Below are positions 59,610 through 64,000 of a stretch of 64,000 bases of DNA, in pieces (positions within the stretch are counted from its first letter, which is position 1; every line of letters starts with the position of its first letter). The translations under genes were made by a program, and so were the position numbers. The notes beneath the pieces are model-generated. The model did not search any database and was not told where the DNA came from. It saw nothing but the letters and a program-made list of their open reading frames with translations. Source of the DNA: Fibrivirga algicola (GTDB lineage: Bacteria; Bacteroidota; Bacteroidia; Cytophagales; Spirosomataceae); assembly GCF_011742925.1 (NCBI RefSeq), contig NZ_WAEL01000003.1, positions 248,001 to 312,000 of the forward strand. Direction: 5' to 3'.

Positions 59610-62033
59610 TCATTCTGATCGTAAACTTTTCACCGGATTCATCAACGCAGTAGCAATCGTTTTGCCGCCAATGGATACCAGTACCAGGACGAGGACCAGG
59701 AAGGCGGGCGCAGCGAAGAGCCACCAGCTTAGGTCGATGCGGACGGCGTAATTGGCCAGCCAGTTTGTAACGATGAAGTAGGTAATGGGCAAACCAATCA
59801 CGATAGATAACAGGACGGTTTTGACAAACTCTTTCGAGAGCAACACCATCAGGTTCGCTGTACTGGCCCCAATCACCTTGCGAATGCCAATTTCCTTCGT
59901 GCGTTTGGAAACGGTGAACGTGGCTAGGCCGAATAGCCCGAGGCAGGAGATCAGAATGGCGAAACCGGTCAGGGCACCAAATACCTGCTGAAAGCGGTCG
60001 TCGGCTTTGTACTGCTTGTCATACTCACTGTCCATGAAGAAATAGCTGAACGGCGAATACGGGAAACTGGCCTCGTACACTTTCTTCAGCGTGGCGAGCT
60101 GCTCCTTGGCGTTACCCTCCGAAAACTTCACGCTGGCGAACGAATCGAAATCAGGCGAGTATAAATGAATGATCGGAATGTAAGGCGACTTGGGTGATTC
60201 GTAGTGGTAATTATTGATAACGCCCCGAATCACGGCTTTCCGTCCCCAGAAATCGACGCCTTTACCAATGGCCTCGTCAGGCGTGCGGATTCCCCAGAGC
60301 CGAATGGTTTCTTCGTTGACAATCAGTTGCCGCGTGGTGGTATCCGAAAAGCCCGATCGGGTGGTGGCGTCGAAGTTTTTGCCCGCCAATAGTCGAATCC
60401 CCATCAGGTTGATAAACGAGGTATCTATTGCCGCCATGTTGTAATTGTAGGAGGTCTTCGTGGCCGCACCAGCCAGATTGATGCCCGTCGTAGTACTCAT
60501 TTGGGCTGATCCCATGCCCGGCACCGTGCTCGACAGCGATACCGCCTTTACCTGCGCCTGATCGAGCAGCATCTGTCGAAACTGGCCGTAATCTTTTTGG
60601 GCACTGCCCACCGGCGCTTTCACCACCAGGGTATGCTCGATGTTGACGCCTAGGTTCTGTTCCCGCAAGAAATTAACCTGCCGGTACACGGCGAACGTTT
60701 GTACCAACAAAATCAGGGTAATCGTAAACTGAAACACCACCAGCGACTTCCGCAGCAAGGCGCCCTGGGTAGAGCGGGCAAAATTCCCCTTAAGCACTGT
60801 GATCGGATCGAACGACGCCAGCACGAAAGCCGGATACAAACCCGACAGCAGGACACTCAGCAACAGAAATGCCCCAACACTCTGCCAGAAAAACAGATCG
60901 CCGAACACAGTGAAGCCTTCGGGCAACCCAGCCACATCGACAAACACCGACTGCAAGCCCGCTACGATACCTACTGCCAGCGCGCCAGCGACGAGATTGA
61001 TCAGCACGGTTTCGATGAAAATCTGCGTCCGTATCTGTCCCTGTGTAGAGCCAACCACTTTTCGCATGCCAATTTCCCGCGCCCGGTCAAGGGCTTTAGA
61101 CGTTGTCAGGTTGACGTAGTTGACAAAGGCACTCAGGAGCACCAGCAGCGCCACGCCCAACAGAAAATACACCGACCGCGCCTCGCCGTTGGGTTCGGTT
61201 TCAAAGTTCTTATGCGAATACAGGTGGATATCACCGATCATCTGACCCACCACTCGCTGGTTCATCATCTTTTTGTCACGGTGTAATCGGTTGTTGAAAG
61301 CCGCCAGCGATTTCGTAAACCCATCGTACGTGGCATTGTCGGCCAGCTGCACGTAGGTAAGGGTGTTGTTTCCGTTCCAGTTGTCTTCTGTTTCGCCATA
61401 GTCCGACAGCATCGTCGGGTACGAGAGAAGCATATCAAATTTCAGGTGCGTATTGGCCGGGCTGTCGGGCACTACACCGGCTACCTCTACCAATAGATTA
61501 CCTTTCGGCCTCGGTATGGTGAGGGTTTTGCCCAATACATCGATCGTATTGAAGTAGGTTATGGCCATCGACCTTGTCAGAACAACCTGCCGGGGTTGAG
61601 TAAACAGCCCCTTCTGGCTTCCCCGAAGGAGTGGGTAGTTGAACAGGGCGAAGAACGACGAATCAACCGCCAGCACTTTATTCACCAGATAATACTTGTC
61701 GCCTACCCGAACCGTCACGCTGGGATCACCAAGGGGGTAAGCCCGCGTGTAATTCACTACTTCGTTCATTTCCCGATTGGCTCTAGCGCCAATTGGAGGG
61801 AAAGTCTCGGTATCCTGTGTGTTGACGCTGCCACCGTTCATATAATCCGTGGTCAGTCGTGCCAGCCGATCAGCCAGCGGGTGCGTGTTTTCGTAGCTCA
61901 GTTCGAAACGCACATACTGGATAATGAGCAACGACATAGCCAATCCAGTGGCCAGCCCCACCACGTTAATGAGCGTGAATGTGGATTCCTTCCTGAAGGT
62001 CCGAAGGGCTATTTTGATGTAGTTTCTTAGCAT
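59610..62033 (-). CDS. FtsX/MacB-type ABC transporter permease (array gene 9)
   Basis: The frame is open for 80 codons upstream, but the true start is the ATG at 62033 (807 residues, MLRNYIKIALRTFRKESTFT), which gives the standard permease N-terminus. Coupling motifs are AREIGMRKVVGSTQGQIRTQ at about 318 and RTKEIGIRKVIGASTANLMV at about 710. The last helices (LANYAVRIDLSWWLFAAPAF) lead to NPVKSLRSE. About 40 bases at the 3' end are almost the same as in permease 10. It is 76 bases from the permease 8 start. Confidence 0.9.
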   Translation of the reverse strand: MLRNYIKIALRTFRKESTFTLINVVGLATGLAMSLLIIQYVRFELSYENTHPLADRLARLTTDYMNGGSVNTQDTETFPPIGARANREMNEVVNYTRAYPLGDPSVTVRVGDKYYLVNKVLAVDSSFFALFNYPLLRGSQKGLFTQPRQVVLTRSMAITYFNTIDVLGKTLTIPRPKGNLLVEVAGVVPDSPANTHLKFDMLLSYPTMLSDYGETEDNWNGNNTLTYVQLADNATYDGFTKSLAAFNNRLHRDKKMMNQRVVGQMIGDIHLYSHKNFETEPNGEARSVYFLLGVALLVLLSAFVNYVNLTTSKALDRAREIGMRKVVGSTQGQIRTQIFIETVLINLVAGALAVGIVAGLQSVFVDVAGLPEGFTVFGDLFFWQSVGAFLLLSVLLSGLYPAFVLASFDPITVLKGNFARSTQGALLRKSLVVFQFTITLILLVQTFAVYRQVNFLREQNLGVNIEHTLVVKAPVGSAQKDYGQFRQMLLDQAQVKAVSLSSTVPGMGSAQMSTTTGINLAGAATKTSYNYNMAAIDTSFINLMGIRLLAGKNFDATTRSGFSDTTTRQLIVNEETIRLWGIRTPDEAIGKGVDFWGRKAVIRGVINNYHYESPKSPYIPIIHLYSPDFDSFASVKFSEGNAKEQLATLKKVYEASFPYSPFSYFFMDSEYDKQYKADDRFQQVFGALTGFAILISCLGLFGLATFTVSKRTKEIGIRKVIGASTANLMVLLSKEFVKTVLLSIVIGLPITYFIVTNWLANYAVRIDLSWWLFAAPAFLVLVLVLVSIGGKTIATALMNPVKSLRSE

Positions 62034-62101
62034 GGGGCTGGGGGCGAAGGGCTGGGGTAGCTGACGCGGGAGCGATATCCCGAGCCCCCGGCCCTTCGCA
62101 T
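62034..62101. repeat. Intercistronic hairpin between permeases 9 and 10
   Basis: GCGAAGGGC (62044-62052) pairs with GCCCTTCGC (62091-62099), extended by GGGG/CCCC. The loop holds AGCTGACGCGGGAGCGATA, related to the loop of the hairpin at 59538-59609. It lies inside the operon. Confidence 0.6.
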
Positions 62102-64000
62102 TTATTCCGATCGTAAACTTTTCACCGGATTCATCAACGCGGCTTTGATACTTTGAAAACTCACTGTGGCCAGAGCAATGGCGATAGCCGACAGACCGAC
62201 CACGACAAACACCCAGGGGCTGATGTCGATGCGGTGCGAATAATTGGCTAACCAGGTTTGCATACCGAACCACGCCAGCGGCACGGCAATGAGCAGGGCG
62301 ATCAGGACCAGCTTCACGAAGTCGCGGGAGAGCAACAGGACGATGCTGGGAATGGTGGCGCCCATTACTTTCCGAATGCCGATCTCCTTCGTCCGCTGTT
62401 CAATCATCAGCAGAGCGATGGCAAACAAACCGATACACGATAGCAGAATGGCCACGCCCGACGCCAGGCTTAACACCTGCGACAGCTGGGCTTCGTTCTC
62501 GTACCACTCGTCCACATTTTTATCCAGGAACGTACCCAGGAACTCTGCCTGCGGGGCCACCTCTGTCCAAACTTTTTTCAGCCGCTCCATCGACCCGGCC
62601 AGGCTTTGCGGGGCCATCCGGACAAAGACGTAGCGGATGGTCTCGGTATTCGATATGTGCAACGTGATCGGGTTCGCCTTGTCCGATAGCGAGTAAAGCC
62701 GAAAATCGGGCACGACGCCGATGATCTGCTGCTTGGTTCTCGTTGTGTCGCCATCGTCGCCCAGCAACGTACCTACGGGGTTGGCCATGCCCATCATCTT
62801 CGCCATACTCTGCGTGATGATGACTCGATTCGTAGAATCGCTGGCGTAAGCCCGGTCGAAATCGCGACCGGCAACTGGCTTGATTTTCAAGGTTTTCAGG
62901 TAGTCGAAATCAACCAGCAACAAGTCGCTCGTGATGTCCCGGCCCTTGAACGTGTAGCCAACTGTGCTTCTGGAGCTGACCCGGTCTTTGCCTTTGCCCA
63001 GGTTGACGTCCGTTCCCGTAATAGATAGCACCGTGGGGTCATTGGCCAGCTTGTTTCGCAGCCGTTGCAGTACCTGACGGCCGTTCACTTGCGTGCCTAC
63101 CGGAATACTGATCACCTGCTCTTTATCGAAACCGAGCGGTCCCTGTCGCAGATAACCCACCTGCTGAAACGCAATAATGGTGCAGCAAACCAGCAGGCAG
63201 GATAACGCAAACTGGGTCACGATGAGCGCGTTGCGTAACACCCCCGGCCGCTTCGTCGACACGCTTCCTTTCAGCACCTCAATGGTGTTGAACTTCGCCA
63301 TTTGCCAGGCTGGGTACCCTCCCGCAATCAGCGTAACGAGCAAAACAACGAACAGCACCAAGCCGACAAAGCCCGGCTGCAGTAAGTAATCGACTTTTAG
63401 CTTAGCGCCGAACTGTGCGTTGAACGCCGGCATCAGCAGATACATCAGCATGGCTCCAAACAGGAAGCCGATGACGCAGATCAGGCCCGATTCGCTCCAG
63501 ATCTGAACAAACAAGCTACTCTTCAACGCGCCCAGCGATTTCCGAACCCCCACCTCACGCGCCCGGGTAAACGACCGGGCAACGCTCAGGTTGATGAAGT
63601 TGATCGAGGCAATGGCCAGAATGAAAAACGCCATGCCCAGCAGCACGTAGATAATGGCAACGGGCGTTCCCCGGCTATCGCTCATCTCGCGGTTGAAATG
63701 CACGTTGGCGAGCTTCTGCAACCGCAGAGCAAACACATCGCCACGCGCATCAGGCTGCGCCTTTTTCTTCATCAACCCATCAATCTGACTTTGAAAATAT
63801 TTCTGAGTGAAGGGTTTCAGCCGACTTTCAAACGCTGCCTGATCGACCTGCGCCGGGAGCTTGATGAATACGGAATGCGAATTATCCGTCCAGTTGTCTT
63901 TGCCTTGCTGATACATCGATGCGTTCTCGATCCGTACCAGCGCATCGAATCTAACCGATGAATTATCAGGTACGTCCTTCAGCACGCCCACCACCACGTA
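62102..64000 (-). CDS. FtsX/MacB-type ABC transporter permease (array gene 10, 5' end outside window)
   Basis: The frame is open to the window edge and 632 residues are visible. Comparison with the neighbours suggests that about 160-180 N-terminal residues lie outside. The visible part begins in the first periplasmic domain (VVVGVLKDVPDNSSVRFDAL). It continues with the first coupling motif AREVGVRKSLGALKSSLFVQ and the second RTKEIGIRKVMGATIPSIVL, and ends NPVKSLRSE. It is the most upstream visible gene of the long operon, whose promoter must lie beyond 64000. Confidence 0.9.
   Translation of the reverse strand, partial: YVVVGVLKDVPDNSSVRFDALVRIENASMYQQGKDNWTDNSHSVFIKLPAQVDQAAFESRLKPFTQKYFQSQIDGLMKKKAQPDARGDVFALRLQKLANVHFNREMSDSRGTPVAIIYVLLGMAFFILAIASINFINLSVARSFTRAREVGVRKSLGALKSSLFVQIWSESGLICVIGFLFGAMLMYLLMPAFNAQFGAKLKVDYLLQPGFVGLVLFVVLLVTLIAGGYPAWQMAKFNTIEVLKGSVSTKRPGVLRNALIVTQFALSCLLVCCTIIAFQQVGYLRQGPLGFDKEQVISIPVGTQVNGRQVLQRLRNKLANDPTVLSITGTDVNLGKGKDRVSSRSTVGYTFKGRDITSDLLLVDFDYLKTLKIKPVAGRDFDRAYASDSTNRVIITQSMAKMMGMANPVGTLLGDDGDTTRTKQQIIGVVPDFRLYSLSDKANPITLHISNTETIRYVFVRMAPQSLAGSMERLKKVWTEVAPQAEFLGTFLDKNVDEWYENEAQLSQVLSLASGVAILLSCIGLFAIALLMIEQRTKEIGIRKVMGATIPSIVLLLSRDFVKLVLIALLIAVPLAWFGMQTWLANYSHRIDISPWVFVVVGLSAIAIALATVSFQSIKAALMNPVKSLRSE

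Noticed and set aside
60699-61286. A 195-codon plus-strand reading frame
   Set aside because: It is antisense to permease 9, with the same Gln/His-rich shadow pattern.
62034-62273. An 80-residue N-terminal extension of permease 9
   Set aside because: It would overlap the 3' end of permease 10 and the intercistronic hairpin. The ATG at 62033 gives the family-standard start.

Overview
The window looks like a chromosomal segment of a Bacteroidota bacterium of the order Cytophagales, close to Spirosoma or its relatives. This rests on a GldB-type lipoprotein, DUF4142, DUF2237 and DUF1080 proteins, promoter -7 boxes of the form TAnnTTTG, almost no Shine-Dalgarno sequences, a base composition near 52% GC by eye, and a long array of about 800-residue FtsX/MacB-type permeases without ATPases. 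No rRNA, tRNA, CRISPR array, insertion sequence or prophage gene is visible.

Bases 1-30,140 hold ordinary core and envelope genes. In order they are a partial Skp/OmpH-like chaperone, a small membrane protein, a penicillin acylase-family Ntn hydrolase, a GT-B glycosyltransferase with an LpxH-like phosphoesterase, a NeuD-like acyltransferase, GDP-L-fucose synthase, a MORN/YwqK-like exported protein, a TPR protein, a DEAD-box helicase, a beta-barrel protein divergent from gldB, an MsbA-like exporter, a Fur-family regulator with a membrane MutS-like ATPase, an exported actin-fold (ASKHA) protein, dihydrolipoyl dehydrogenase, release factor 2, a quinone oxidoreductase, a sigma-54 activator without a DNA-binding domain, DUF4142, a LuxE-like protein, a lipoprotein, a histidine kinase, glutamyl-tRNA reductase and a DUF1080 protein.

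Bases 30,150-64,000 are dominated by ten FtsX/MacB-type permeases, all on the minus strand. Three groups can be seen: a single gene at 30154-32511; a group read from 48266 down to 38196 (four or five genes as transcribed); and a group read from beyond 64000 down to 50926, with five permeases, two related small secreted proteins and a small last gene. Between the groups lie a PAS histidine kinase, DUF2237, an SDR, a PA14-OmpA protein, a DUF1493-like and a DUF5990-like protein, and an OstA-like gene followed by a TPR-ASKHA gene.

The most notable result is regulatory. The first gene of each permease group whose upstream region can be read clearly (starts at 32511 and 48266) has a well-spaced sigma-54 promoter (TGG-N8-TTGC) 27-29 bases before its ATG. 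A near-identical palindrome, TGTCCGAWACTGGACA, lies 43-52 bases further upstream. This suggests enhancer-controlled, sigma-54-dependent expression of permease arrays whose ATPase, if any, is encoded elsewhere.

Other points of interest are two exported ASKHA-fold paralogues in different loci, a recent gene-conversion tract between two permeases, intercistronic palindromes inside the arrays, long inverted repeats at many gene ends, prfB without its programmed frameshift, and a strong excess of the 7-mer GGTACGT on both strands.
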